64,000 nucleotides of DNA from Betaproteobacteria bacterium (GTDB lineage: Bacteria > Pseudomonadota > Gammaproteobacteria > Burkholderiales > Casimicrobiaceae). The notes beneath the pieces were generated by a model. The model ran no database searches. It was given only the letters and a program-made list of their open reading frames with translations, and was not told where the DNA came from. This document shows positions 26,638 to 36,031 of this stretch, in pieces. Within the stretch, counting starts at the first letter, position 1, and every line of letters begins with the position of its first letter. The stretch lies in assembly GCA_016720425.1 (NCBI GenBank), contig JADKKQ010000007.1, positions 168,126 through 232,125 on the forward strand, written 5' to 3'. The position numbers and the translations under genes are program-made.

Positions 26638-27534
26638 TCAGGCGGCCAACGCCGAGCGCCACAGCTCGCGCACCGCCCGCATGCCGACGGCGCGGATGCC
26701 CGCGTCGGCGATCCAGCGCGCCGGCCGGCCCGAGCCGAAGAGCCGGTACTCGTCGGTGCGCCAGTGCGCACGCGGCGGCACGATGGTCTCGATGTCGCCC
26801 GGCGCGTTGCAGTGCACCGCGAAGAACGTCACGCCCGGCGGCAGCGTGTCGATCATCGTCCGGTACTGGGCGTCGACGTCGGCGCTGGGCACGCCCGGCG
26901 TCATCCGGAAGCGGTCGATCACGGGCAGCCCGGCCGCGTCGAGCGCGGCGACGACGGCCTCGTGGATGCCGGGCGGGATCTCCCCCATCCGCAGCACGCC
27001 GGTGTACGAGTCGAGCTCGCGCGGCAGCACGACCGGCAGCCGGTATTCGCGTCCCAGCCGCACGTAGACGTCGACCAGTTCGGGCACCACGGCGGCGCCC
27101 ATGTGCGTGTCCAGGTGCGTCACGTCGATGCCCGCGGCGAGCGCGCGGTCGATCTGGGCGCGGAACTCGACCTCGGCCGCCTCGACCACCAGCCGCGGCC
27201 GCAGCTCCAGGCAATTGCGCGGGAAATAGCCCTGCTCGTCGACCAGGCCCGAGGCGCGCGACACCGTGGTCAGCGGTCCCCAGCGGTACTGCGGCCACTC
27301 GGAAGTGAGCGTCAGGTGCACCCCGAGATCGAGCGTCCGGTCGGCGGCGGCGGCGTCGGCGATCTCGCGGAACCACGGGCAGGGCACCATCACCGAGCCG
27401 CAGGTCACGCCGCCCGAGCGCGCGAGCTCCAGGAACGCCACGTTCGCGCCGTGGCACATGCCGACGTCGTCGACGTGCACGATCACCACCCGGCCGTCGG
27501 GGACGCCGGTGAGCGCCCGGGCGAGCGAACTCAA
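26638..27534 (-). CDS. YdjC/ChbG-family carbohydrate deacetylase
   Basis: 298 residues of the ChbG/HpnK (YdjC) family, metal-dependent deacetylases acting on N-acetylated oligosaccharides such as chitooligosaccharides. The metal/acid motif is HVDDVGMCHGAN (H20, D22, D23), with further ligands in G-V-H-L-T-L-T-S-E-W (H73) and T-H-L-D-T-H-M-G (H140, D142, H144). No signal peptide, so it acts in the cytoplasm on an imported substrate. It is the last gene of the minus-strand run, its ATG overlapping the dehydrogenase stop (ATGA). It could supply the deacetylation step before the NagB-like enzyme; the substrate is inferred only. Confidence 0.87.
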   Translation of the reverse strand: MSSLARALTGVPDGRVVIVHVDDVGMCHGANVAFLELARSGGVTCGSVMVPCPWFREIADAAAADRTLDLGVHLTLTSEWPQYRWGPLTTVSRASGLVDEQGYFPRNCLELRPRLVVEAAEVEFRAQIDRALAAGIDVTHLDTHMGAAVVPELVDVYVRLGREYRLPVVLPRELDSYTGVLRMGEIPPGIHEAVVAALDAAGLPVIDRFRMTPGVPSADVDAQYRTMIDTLPPGVTFFAVHCNAPGDIETIVPPRAHWRTDEYRLFGSGRPARWIADAGIRAVGMRAVRELWRSALAA

Positions 27535-28589
27535 AGCCTGGTTCCCGGCGCGTAGGTGCGACCGGGCGGATTGACCCAGCGACCGACGGTTTCGGCGCGC
27601 GCCGCCTGCAGGCGCTGCGGCGGCAGGCCCTGCAGGATCAGCCCCAGATCGTCAACGACCATTTCGCCGATGGTGGCGAAGGTCGACGACGACGCGCCGG
27701 CACGGTGCGCCGACAGCAGCAGTCCGTCGACCTGCCGGGCGCGCGCGTCCGCCGGTGCCGGCTCGACCGGAAAGACGTCGGTCGCGGCGCGGAACCGCCC
27801 GGCGGCCACCAGGTCCAGCAGGGCGTCGAAGTCGACCAGGCCGGCGCGGGAGAGCAGCAGGAAGACGGCGTCGCTGCGGATCATCTCCAGCCGCTCGCGG
27901 CTCAGCAGCCCCCGGTTTTCCTCGGTGACGCCGGCCAGCGCGAAGATCACGCGGGCCTCGCTCAGCGCGGCGGCCAGCGACGCGGGTTCGCCGCCCATCT
28001 CGCGGATCAGCCCGTCGGGCAGCCACGGATCGTGGATCAGCAGCCGCGGCCGGAACGGCGCGAGCAGCGGCAGCAGCGCGCGCCCCAGGTTGCCGCAGCC
28101 GATGAAGCTCATCGTCGCGCCGCGCAGGACGAAGCTGTCGCGGGCGCCGAGCAGACCGTACTGCTCCTTGCCCTCGCGCATCAGCCGGTCGGCACGGGTG
28201 ATGCCGCGCGCGAGGTCGAGCGCGAAGCCCAGCGCCATCTCGGCGACCGGGTGGGCGAACGCCGGCGCGATCGTCAGCACCTGGATGCCGCGGCGGAAGC
28301 ACTCGGCGTAGTCGACGTTGCGCACGAAGTTGCCCTCGACGTTGACGATCGCCTTGAGCTTCGGCGCCCGGGCGAGGCGCGTCGCATCGAGGTCGGTCTG
28401 GCCGACGACGGCGACGGCTTCCGGCAGCGTCGCCTCGACCAGGTCGGCGGGAAGCTTGCCCGCGCTGGAGGGCTCCAGGCCGACCACGCGGCCCAGGCCG
28501 AGGAAGCGCTGCTGCATCTCGGCCGTGAAGATCATCAGCGCGCTGCGCGGGAAGGGATCGAACAGGATCACCGGCGGGCTCATCGGCAT
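27531..28589 (-). CDS. D-isomer-specific 2-hydroxyacid dehydrogenase family protein
   Basis: 352 residues. NAD-binding G-C-G-N-L-G (164-169) lies in the second domain, and the catalytic triad of the family is intact: R248 in LLSRAGL, E276 in DVFPVEPAP, H295 in LLSAHRAGA. Members reduce 2-keto acids or oxidise D-2-hydroxyacids (glycerate, phosphoglycerate, lactate types). The N-terminal region (MPMSPPVILFDPFPRSALMIF) is atypical, so the precise substrate is open. It starts one base before the stop of the upstream small membrane-protein gene and overlaps ydjC, implying one tightly coupled mRNA. Confidence 0.88.
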   Translation of the reverse strand: MPMSPPVILFDPFPRSALMIFTAEMQQRFLGLGRVVGLEPSSAGKLPADLVEATLPEAVAVVGQTDLDATRLARAPKLKAIVNVEGNFVRNVDYAECFRRGIQVLTIAPAFAHPVAEMALGFALDLARGITRADRLMREGKEQYGLLGARDSFVLRGATMSFIGCGNLGRALLPLLAPFRPRLLIHDPWLPDGLIREMGGEPASLAAALSEARVIFALAGVTEENRGLLSRERLEMIRSDAVFLLLSRAGLVDFDALLDLVAAGRFRAATDVFPVEPAPADARARQVDGLLLSAHRAGASSSTFATIGEMVVDDLGLILQGLPPQRLQAARAETVGRWVNPPGRTYAPGTRL

Positions 28590-28590
28590 C

Positions 28591-28983
28591 TCACGGGGCG
28601 GTGGGAAAGCGCAACGGCTCGGGCAGCACCGCGTCCTGCGCGGCGAACCACAGCCGCAGTATCCGGCGATCGGTCCGCCCGAGGCCCGGGGCCTCCGCCT
28701 CGAGCTGTATCGAGTGGCTGCGATTGTCGGTGAAGCGGAACCTGCCCTCGGCGTCGGTGACGGCGCGGCCGCGCTGCTCGTGGGTGACGAAGCCGCGCTC
28801 GAACAGCTGCACCGTCGCGCCGGCGACCGGATCGCCCTTCGCGTCGACGACGCGGCCGTCGATGAGGCCGTTGTCGTGCGCGCTGACGTAGGCGAGCCAT
28901 CCGAGCGTCACGGCGGAGAAAACGGCCGGGACGATGAACCAGCGCGACGTCAGCCACGTCGCGATGCCGGCCTCCCGGGTCAT
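28591..28983 (-). CDS. small membrane protein with carboxypeptidase-regulatory-like domain
   Basis: 130 residues. One N-terminal transmembrane helix (about 14-34, WFIVPAVFSAVTLGWLAYV) is followed by a beta-sandwich of the carboxypeptidase-regulatory-like type: IDGRVVDAKGDPVAGATVQLFERG with A-V-T-D-A-E-G-R-F-R-F-T-D (about 41-86). Such domains usually occur in outer-membrane receptors or surface proteins and bind protein or carbohydrate. Here a stand-alone copy lies inside an ABC-transporter operon, overlapping the permease stop by four bases (ATGA). I do not recognise a named family; a periplasmic accessory to the transporter is a hypothesis. Confidence 0.75.
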   Translation of the reverse strand: MTREAGIATWLTSRWFIVPAVFSAVTLGWLAYVSAHDNGLIDGRVVDAKGDPVAGATVQLFERGFVTHEQRGRAVTDAEGRFRFTDNRSHSIQLEAEAPGLGRTDRRILRLWFAAQDAVLPEPLRFPTAP

Positions 28984-29804
28984 CCCTTGGTCGCTCCCGA
29001 GGTGAGGCCGCGGATGAACTCCTTCTGCGCCATCAGGAACACCAGGACCGACGGTGCGAGCACCAGCACGGCGAAGGCGTACAGCGCCCCGGTCGTGTCC
29101 TCCATGTAGGACAGGAAGCGCGCGAGGCCGAGCGGCAGCGTCTGCATCGTCGGGTCGCGGGTGATGAGCAGCGGCCAGAGGAAGTTGTTCCACGACCAGA
29201 TGAAGGAGAGGATCACGTTGGTCGCGATCGCGGGCTTGGACAGCGGCAGCAGCACGCGGAGGATGATCCGCCACTCGGAGAGCCCATCGAGCCGCGCCGC
29301 GTCGATCAGCGACCGCGGCACCGCCTCGAACGCGGCCTTGAACACGAAGATGCAGATGATCGTCGACAGCATCGGGAACGCGAGGCCGAAGTACGTGTTC
29401 AGGAGCCCCATCTTCGCCGTGATCAGGTAGGCCGGGATGATCGTCGCCTGGAAAGGGATCAGCATGCAGGACAGGAACAGCGCCAGCACCGCCCGCCGGC
29501 CCGGGAACTGCCGGGTGAGCGCGTAGCCGGCCATGGCGTTGAGCACCACGTTGCCGGCGACCGCGATCGCCGAGACGACGATGCTGTTCAGCAGGTAGCG
29601 CGGGAACGGGATCAGGTACCAGACGTCGACGAAGTTGAACAGGTGCGGGTCGCGCGGGACGATGCCGGGCGGGTACGCGTAGATGTTCTCGTTCGTGACC
29701 GCCGTCTTCATGACCCAGTAGAACGGCAGGAGCATGACGAACGAAACCGCCACCAGCGTCGCGTGGCGCAGCAGGAGTCGCGGGCGCGATGGCCGGGCCG
29801 CCAT
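28980..29804 (-). CDS. ABC sugar transporter permease, MalG type
   Basis: 274 residues, six transmembrane segments, with the MalG/UgpE-like N-terminus (RHATLVAVSFVMLLPFYWVMKTAVT). The EAA loop that docks the ATPase is I-D-A-A-R-L-D-G-L-S followed by I-I-L-R-V-L-L-P-L. The C-terminal FIRGLTSGATKG is typical of CUT1-family permeases. It starts by a one-base overlap (TGATG) with the stop of the partner permease. Confidence 0.94.
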   Translation of the reverse strand: MAARPSRPRLLLRHATLVAVSFVMLLPFYWVMKTAVTNENIYAYPPGIVPRDPHLFNFVDVWYLIPFPRYLLNSIVVSAIAVAGNVVLNAMAGYALTRQFPGRRAVLALFLSCMLIPFQATIIPAYLITAKMGLLNTYFGLAFPMLSTIICIFVFKAAFEAVPRSLIDAARLDGLSEWRIILRVLLPLSKPAIATNVILSFIWSWNNFLWPLLITRDPTMQTLPLGLARFLSYMEDTTGALYAFAVLVLAPSVLVFLMAQKEFIRGLTSGATKG

Positions 29805-30718
29805 CAGTCCTGCTCCACCGCGCCGGCGTTGCCGCCAGCCGCCTTGTTGGCGGCATAGGTGAGCAGCAGCAGCAGGCCGAACTGCACGACGGTCAGCGCC
29901 GCCGCATAGTCGAACTTCGTCTGCTCGAACGCCGACTTGTAGATGTGGGTGATCAGGAGCTCGGTGGCGTGGCCCGGCCCGCCGTTGGTCATGATGTAGA
30001 CCAGGTCGAAGCTCGTGAACGAGTTGAGGATGCCGACGACCACGCAGAGGAAGATCGACGGCCGCAGCATCGGCAGGGTGATGCGGAAGAACCGGGCGTA
30101 CGCCGGCGCGCCGTCGATGCGCGCGGCCTCGTAGAGATTCTGCGGGATGCTCTGCAGCCCGGTCAGCAGGATGATCATGTAGAAGCCGATCGTCTGCCAG
30201 ACGCCGGCGAAGATCACCGACGGCAGCGCCCAGTCGAAGCTCTGCAGGAAGCCGACCGGCCCGTCGACGAGCCCGCTCGCGCGCAGCGCGTAGTTGATGA
30301 TCCCGCCGCGCTCGTCGTACATCCAGCGCCAGATGATCCCGACGGCGACGGTCATCAGCGGATAGGAGAGGAAGACGATGGTGCGGTAGACCGACGCGCC
30401 CCTGAGATCCGAATTCACCAGCAGCGCGACGCCCAGTGCGGCCGCGATCACCAGCGGCGAAGCGGCGATGAAGATCAGCGTGTTCCAGAGCGACACCCAG
30501 AAGACGTCGTCGTACGACCACATCTCGACGTAGTGCTCGAACCCGACCCACGCCGCGGGCTTCAGCGGCGACCAGGACTCGAACGAGAGGATCACGTTCC
30601 AGCCCAGCGGCAGGATCCGGTAGAGGAAGAAGATGGCCAGCGACGGCAGCAGGAAGCACGCGATCAGCGTGAGTTGCCGATTGCGCCGCTGGCCCCACCA
30701 GCCCTTGCCGGCGGTCAT
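29804..30718 (-). CDS. ABC sugar transporter permease, MalF/UgpA type
   Basis: 304 residues with six main transmembrane helices. The EAA motif is Y-E-A-A-R-I-D-G-A-P followed by F-R-I-T-L-P-M-L. NGGPGHATELLITHIYKSAFE is the usual CUT1 signature near the C-terminus. It forms the heteromeric channel with the MalG-type permease encoded next. About 166 GC-rich bases separate it from the binding-protein gene, room for a hairpin that would lower permease expression relative to binding protein. Confidence 0.94.
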   Translation of the reverse strand: MTAGKGWWGQRRNRQLTLIACFLLPSLAIFFLYRILPLGWNVILSFESWSPLKPAAWVGFEHYVEMWSYDDVFWVSLWNTLIFIAASPLVIAAALGVALLVNSDLRGASVYRTIVFLSYPLMTVAVGIIWRWMYDERGGIINYALRASGLVDGPVGFLQSFDWALPSVIFAGVWQTIGFYMIILLTGLQSIPQNLYEAARIDGAPAYARFFRITLPMLRPSIFLCVVVGILNSFTSFDLVYIMTNGGPGHATELLITHIYKSAFEQTKFDYAAALTVVQFGLLLLLTYAANKAAGGNAGAVEQD

Positions 30719-30884
30719 GGCTCGGTCCCCGGACCCCGTCCCGGGCGCACTCGCGGAATACGGCCCGGTGGGTCGGGTCGGCGGGCGGGCGCCGCGGCGC
30801 TTGCGCGCGGACGCGCCGGGACCGCTGCGGTCGCCCGCACCGGTCCCCGCACGCCCGCCGGACTGCGCTCGCCCACGCGGGAGG

Positions 30885-32141
30885 TCAGCTGCGCGTCAGC
30901 TCGCGCGACATCCGCCGGTCCGCGTCGGCGAGCGCGGACTTCGCGTCCTTGCGGCCCAGCAGGGCGCTCTGCAGTTCGGGCCAGAACGCTTCCTTGATCC
31001 GCGTGTCGTTGCCGAAGCGCCAGTTGCCGGTCATCTTGTCGGTGTGCTCGAGTTGCGTCTTCAGCACCTGGTAGACCGTCGGGTCGTCGTTGGCGAGCTT
31101 GGCCAGCGTCGCCTGGTCCACCGCGACGTTGCCGGTGACCAGCTTCCGGCGCGTCGCGAGCTCGCCCGCCTGCGCGTTGTCGGTGATGAACTTCACGAAG
31201 TCCCACGCCAGTTCCGGATTCTTCGAGCCCTTGGAGATGCCGAGGCCGTGCGAGTTCGGCGTCGCGTAGTTGCCCGGCATGTGCGCCACGCCGAGCGTTT
31301 CCGGCGTCACCCAGCTGCCCTGCCCCTTGAAGAAGAAGTACGCGGGCGAGTGCGCGTGCAGCATGCCGACGTTGCCGGCGCCGAACGCGCCGTTGGGCTC
31401 GACCCAGCGGCCGGTCCACGAGATCTTGTTGATCGCGCCGCTCTGCGTCGCCTTGGCGAGCTTGTCGACGACCTCGATCGCCTTCGGCGTGTTGAACGCG
31501 GTCTTCTTGAGGTCCGGCGTCACCAGGTCGACGCCGCTCATCGCGAACAGCGGCCAGTACAGCCAGTCGAAGTTGAGGGTCATGAAGCCCGAGGCGATCT
31601 CGCCGCTGGTCATCTTCTGCGCGAAGGCGAGGATTTCGTCGAAATTCTTCGGCGGGCCCGCGAGACCGGCCTTGGCGAACATCGGCTTGTTGTAGAACAG
31701 CAGCGTCTTGGTGATGTAGAAGGGCACCATGTAGTTCTTGCCCTCGAACATCCAGTTGCCCAGGTAGTTGGCGTCGTAGCGGGCCTTGGTGGCGGCTTCC
31801 CTGGCGAACAGCGGCGACAGGTCCAGCAGCGCACCCTGCGCCGCGTACTCGAGGCCGAGCGCGCCCTGGGTGTTGATCACGTCCGGCGGCGTGCCGGCCG
31901 CCAGCTGCGTCTGGTAGAACGGCGCGAACTCCGGCCCCTTCTTGTCCAGCCACTCGACCTCGACGCCGGGTCGGGTCGACTGGAAGCGCTTGATCCAGCC
32001 CTCGATCAACTCCTTCTGGTCGATGATGTTCCAGGTGAGGAAGGTGATCTTCTTCGTGCCCTGGCCGATGGCCGGAGCCGAGATGACGCTGGTCGCGGCG
32101 GCGGCCGCGGCGGTCTTGAGCAGGGTGCGACGGGTGATCAT
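30885..32141 (-). CDS. ABC sugar transporter periplasmic binding protein
   Basis: 418 residues, extracellular solute-binding protein family 1. The N-terminus MITRRTLLKTAAAAAATSVISAPAIGQG has a twin-arginine motif (T-R-R-T-L-L-K) and an A-x-x cleavage region, so export may be by Tat. The mature part begins KITFLTWNIIDQKELIEGWIKRFQSTRPGVEVEWL, the CUT1 ligand-binder pattern, and contains TPPDVINTQGALGLEYAAQGALLDLSPLF. The ligand cannot be deduced. The NagB-like gene ends 19 bases upstream. Confidence 0.93.
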   Translation of the reverse strand: MITRRTLLKTAAAAAATSVISAPAIGQGTKKITFLTWNIIDQKELIEGWIKRFQSTRPGVEVEWLDKKGPEFAPFYQTQLAAGTPPDVINTQGALGLEYAAQGALLDLSPLFAREAATKARYDANYLGNWMFEGKNYMVPFYITKTLLFYNKPMFAKAGLAGPPKNFDEILAFAQKMTSGEIASGFMTLNFDWLYWPLFAMSGVDLVTPDLKKTAFNTPKAIEVVDKLAKATQSGAINKISWTGRWVEPNGAFGAGNVGMLHAHSPAYFFFKGQGSWVTPETLGVAHMPGNYATPNSHGLGISKGSKNPELAWDFVKFITDNAQAGELATRRKLVTGNVAVDQATLAKLANDDPTVYQVLKTQLEHTDKMTGNWRFGNDTRIKEAFWPELQSALLGRKDAKSALADADRRMSRELTRS

Positions 32142-32160
32142 GGTGCTTTCTCCTTGGGGG

Positions 32161-33006
32161 TCAGCGCAACACGGGTTCTGGCAACTGCGTCACCTCGGCG
32201 GTCATCGTCACCGCGACATCGGGGTGGCGCCGCACCAGCGACGCGGGAACGGCGGCAGTGATCGGGCCGTGCAGCATCTTGCGCACGATCGCGCACTGCC
32301 AGTAACGGTTGAGGTAGAGGCGGATCTTCGTCGCCGCGAGTATTTCCTTCATGCCCACGGTCACCGCGCTGCGGGGGATGCGGTCGATGTTGCCGCGCGT
32401 CGCCGTCACCGCGTTGATGGTGCGCGTCTCGCGGTTGAGCTCGACGACGCGCGTGGGGAGGTTGGCGAAGGACTGCTCATCGACCGTCTCGCCGGGCTCG
32501 GGCGGGTCGTTGAAGGCGAGGTGGCCGGTGATGCCGACGCCGCCGAACGCGACGTCGACGCCGCCGCAGCGCTCGATCAGCCGGCCGGTCGCCTGCGGGT
32601 CGCGCGGGTCGGGAAAATGCCGGTGCGCGGGCGGCGGCGCCAGCGCCGGATCGAGGCGCGACCAGAGCGCGCGCTCCATGTGGGCGCGAAAACTCAGCGG
32701 GTCGTCCAGCGGAACGTAGTCGCCGCCGGGCGTCAGGTACTCGTCCATGTTGATCAGCACCAGGTCGGCGAGCGACAGGCGCGTCTCGTTGCAGTGCTGC
32801 GCGAGGAGCTCGAACTGGCCGATCGGTCCCACCGGGACGATGAACACGACCTGCGCGCGCGCGCGGTCCTTCGCCGCGCGGAACTCGGCGACCATCGTCG
32901 CCGCGAAGTGCCGCGTCAGCGCCTCGCCGTCGGCGACCACCTCGCAGCGGCAGCCGCTGCCTGCGCCCAGCTGCTCCGGTGGCACGCGGAGCGCGTCGTT
33001 GCTCAC
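32161..33006 (-). CDS. NagB-like glucosamine-6-phosphate isomerase/deaminase family protein
   Basis: 281 residues from the GTG at 33006, or 321 if translation starts at the ATG at 33126 that overlaps the ugpC stop; both are in frame and the extra 40 residues are the tandem repeat. The fold is that of NagB/6-phosphogluconolactonase: VVFIVPVGPIGQFELLA, I-N-M-D-E-Y-L (DEY 88-90), G-G-V-G-I-T-G-H-L-A-F-N-D-P (155-168). NagB's active site normally reads G(N/E)(D/N)GH-I-(A/G)-F-N-E-P. Here the D/N is T160 and the E is D167, while H162 remains. It may deaminate/isomerise an unusual amino-sugar phosphate, or have lost that chemistry. Confidence 0.83.
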   Translation of the reverse strand: MSNDALRVPPEQLGAGSGCRCEVVADGEALTRHFAATMVAEFRAAKDRARAQVVFIVPVGPIGQFELLAQHCNETRLSLADLVLINMDEYLTPGGDYVPLDDPLSFRAHMERALWSRLDPALAPPPAHRHFPDPRDPQATGRLIERCGGVDVAFGGVGITGHLAFNDPPEPGETVDEQSFANLPTRVVELNRETRTINAVTATRGNIDRIPRSAVTVGMKEILAATKIRLYLNRYWQCAIVRKMLHGPITAAVPASLVRRHPDVAVTMTAEVTQLPEPVLR

Positions 33007-33120
33007 TGGACTACCTTCGTGCTGCGCACTCCGGTATTCGCGCTCGGGGCGGCCCGTCGCGCTCACTGGACTACCTTCGTGCTGCGCACTCCGGTATTCG
33101 CGCTCGGGGCGGCCCGTCGC
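33001..33120 (-). repeat. perfect tandem 60-bp repeat carrying a ribosome site and GTG start
   Basis: Two identical 60-base units (33001-33060 and 33061-33120) stand head to tail between ugpC and the NagB-like gene. Read on the minus strand, each encodes 20 residues in frame (SATGRPEREYRSAQHEGSPV). Each contains AAGG, seven bases, then GTG-AGC. The array starts at an ATG overlapping the ugpC stop (ATGA) and ends at the GTG proposed as the NagB-like start, so there are three possible starts in one frame. A diverged copy lies at 1901-1942. Confidence 0.95.
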
Positions 33121-33122
33121 GC

Positions 33123-34190
<1,068 letters not shown>

Positions 34191-34353
34191 GCATTCCCCC
34201 GGTCTGCCCGCGTGCGGTCGAAGTGCCCCAGGTCGGCGGTACGGTGGCGGGTTGGCATGGTCGCGCGCGGAGTCCGGCGATGCAGAAGCACGTGTGCTGC
34301 ACTCCCGGATGCTGCGCAGTCTAGCACCGGAACGGCGAACACTGGCAAGCGGC

Positions 34354-35463
34354 TCACGGCGCTGCGGCGCCGGCCCGCGCGAGCGCCTCGTCCCGCTCGA
34401 CCCGGTGGATCATCAGCGCCTGCGAGCCGTCGGGACGCGACTGCTGCCAGGTGGCGATGAAGGCGTCGTCGGTCGCCAGCACGTCGACGTAGCGCAGGCA
34501 GCCGGTTCCGTCCGGGCTGGTGAACTCCGGGAAGATCGTCGAGATGCGGCGGAATGACGCGGGATCCCCTGCCTCGTACACGCCGAGCCCGCCGAGTTCC
34601 TCGCAGGAATAGCCGCGCGGGCGCTTTGCGGCCTGGGGATGCTCTTCCAGGTTCCGGAGGCACTCGCCGCCGTCGTAGAAGACGAGACCGGTGCCGGCCG
34701 GCGCGATCCGCTCCGGGACCGGCAGCACGCAGCTGCCGCGCGTGATGGCGACGTCCCACGCGGGGCCGCGCGGATAGCAGTCGAAGCGCGGCGGGCCGGA
34801 CGCGACGCCGTCGGGACCGATCGCCACGACACCGGTGCCGGTCGACGACCAGTTGAACGAATGGTGGCAGAAGAAGAGCAGCAGCCCGCCGTCGGGGCGC
34901 GCGGCCAGGAACGGGTCCTTGATCTGCAGCGTCGCCGGGTCGGCGCTGGCGACGAGCGTCTCCGGCGTCGCCTGCGCGAGCTCCGCGACGCTGTTCGCGC
35001 GCAGCCGCTCGATCGTCCACACGCCGGTCCCGGGCTTCCGGAAAGCCTCGACCGGCGACGGATACGGCGCCCGCTTTTCGGAGGAGACGAAGAGCTCGAC
35101 CCCGTCCGGCACGAAGCGCAGCGCCGAGCCTTCGATCGAGAGCGCCGGCTCGCCGTCCGGCGTGACGGCGGCCTTGTCGAGGGCCAGCCGCTTGGTCCAC
35201 GACGCGCCCCCGTCCTCCGAGGCGAACAGCGCCAGCTCGCGTCCGCGGTCGCCCAGATCGAGCCCGGTCCGGGAATCGCCCGCGCTCCGGTAGCGCCCGC
35301 TCAGCCACAGCCGTCCCTCGGGCCCGCGCGCCATCTTCCCGCCACCGAACCAGAAGCCCTTCTCCGGATGCTCGGGCGCGACGGCCACGCGGGCGGCGGC
35401 CGGATCGACGAGGACGTGGGCGAGCGCGCGCAGGCGGGCAAGGGCAGCAGCATCGAGCGACAT
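34354..35463 (-). CDS. Asp-box (BNR) beta-propeller protein, sialidase-superfamily-like
   Basis: 369 residues, first gene of the minus-strand run. ATG at 35463 has GGAGG seven bases upstream. An Asp-box S-E-D-G-G-A-S-W (82-89) and repeated beta-strand blocks (KMARGPEGRLWLSGRYRS, KDPFLAARPDGGLLLFFCHHSFNWSS, FTSPDGTGCLRYVDVLATDDAFIATW) indicate a six-bladed propeller of the sialidase/neuraminidase superfamily. There is no signal peptide and only one clear Asp-box, so extracellular sialidase activity is doubtful. A cytoplasmic glycoside-processing or binding role fits the operon better. The specific family was not recognised. Confidence 0.68.
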   Translation of the reverse strand: MSLDAAALARLRALAHVLVDPAAARVAVAPEHPEKGFWFGGGKMARGPEGRLWLSGRYRSAGDSRTGLDLGDRGRELALFASEDGGASWTKRLALDKAAVTPDGEPALSIEGSALRFVPDGVELFVSSEKRAPYPSPVEAFRKPGTGVWTIERLRANSVAELAQATPETLVASADPATLQIKDPFLAARPDGGLLLFFCHHSFNWSSTGTGVVAIGPDGVASGPPRFDCYPRGPAWDVAITRGSCVLPVPERIAPAGTGLVFYDGGECLRNLEEHPQAAKRPRGYSCEELGGLGVYEAGDPASFRRISTIFPEFTSPDGTGCLRYVDVLATDDAFIATWQQSRPDGSQALMIHRVERDEALARAGAAAP

Positions 35464-35743
35464 CGTGAACCTCCGGGCACGGCATGGCCGCAACCGCACA
35501 GTTTAGGCGACCGGGGTGCGCGCTGACAATTCGCGTGGCGTCCGGCGCCCGACGGCAAACACCTTTGCAGCAAGGACCGTTGGGGCGACAATGTCGCGAC
35601 CATCGACGACCCGACGGTTCCGCCGCGGCGGGGTTCATCGGCGGCACCCATCGACCCTCCCCACGCTGCCCTCGAGCGATGCACGACACTCCGCGAAGCA
35701 CCGCTGCCCGCAGGCCTCGTACCCGCCGGTAGGCGCCACCGCG

Positions 35744-35968
35744 ATGCCGCCGATCAAGGATGTCGCCTGCCCGCAATGCGGCGCCCGCGTCCCGTGGACA
35801 CCGGCGTCGAAGTTCCGCCCGTTCTGCTCGGAACGCTGCAAGCTGATCGACCTCGGTGCCTGGGCCTCGGAGTCGTACCGCATTCCGCTCGCGCAGCCGG
35901 CGGAGTCCGACGAGTTGCCGGGCGCCCCGCCCGGCGACCCGCCGCCGTCCGGCCGCCGGGGGGATTGA
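35744..35968 (+). CDS. yacG: DNA gyrase inhibitor / zinc-binding protein YacG
   Basis: 74 residues. The zinc site is C9-x2-C12 (VACPQCGARV) and C28-x3-C32 (FRPFCSERCKLIDLGAWASESYRIP), characteristic of YacG, which binds GyrB and inhibits gyrase. The C-terminal tail is acidic/Pro-rich. In most betaproteobacteria yacG lies directly after zapD; here about 11.4 kb separate them. The 280 bases before it (35464-35743) hold no gene; the previous gene points away. Confidence 0.93.
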   Translation: MPPIKDVACPQCGARVPWTPASKFRPFCSERCKLIDLGAWASESYRIPLAQPAESDELPGAPPGDPPPSGRRGD

Positions 35969-36031
35969 AGGGCCTGCGCCCGTTGCGCCCGTTGCGCGCC
36001 TCGCCGCGGGTTCGCGCGTGCTGTCCCCGGA

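Noticed and set aside
30719..30884. Intrinsic terminator between binding protein and permease
   Set aside because: Several GC-rich inverted words occur but none gives a clean stem with a T-run; processing or attenuation cannot be judged by eye.
33001..33120. CRISPR-like array
   Set aside because: Only two units with no spacers between them, in frame with a gene and matched by a lone copy elsewhere; no cas genes in the window.
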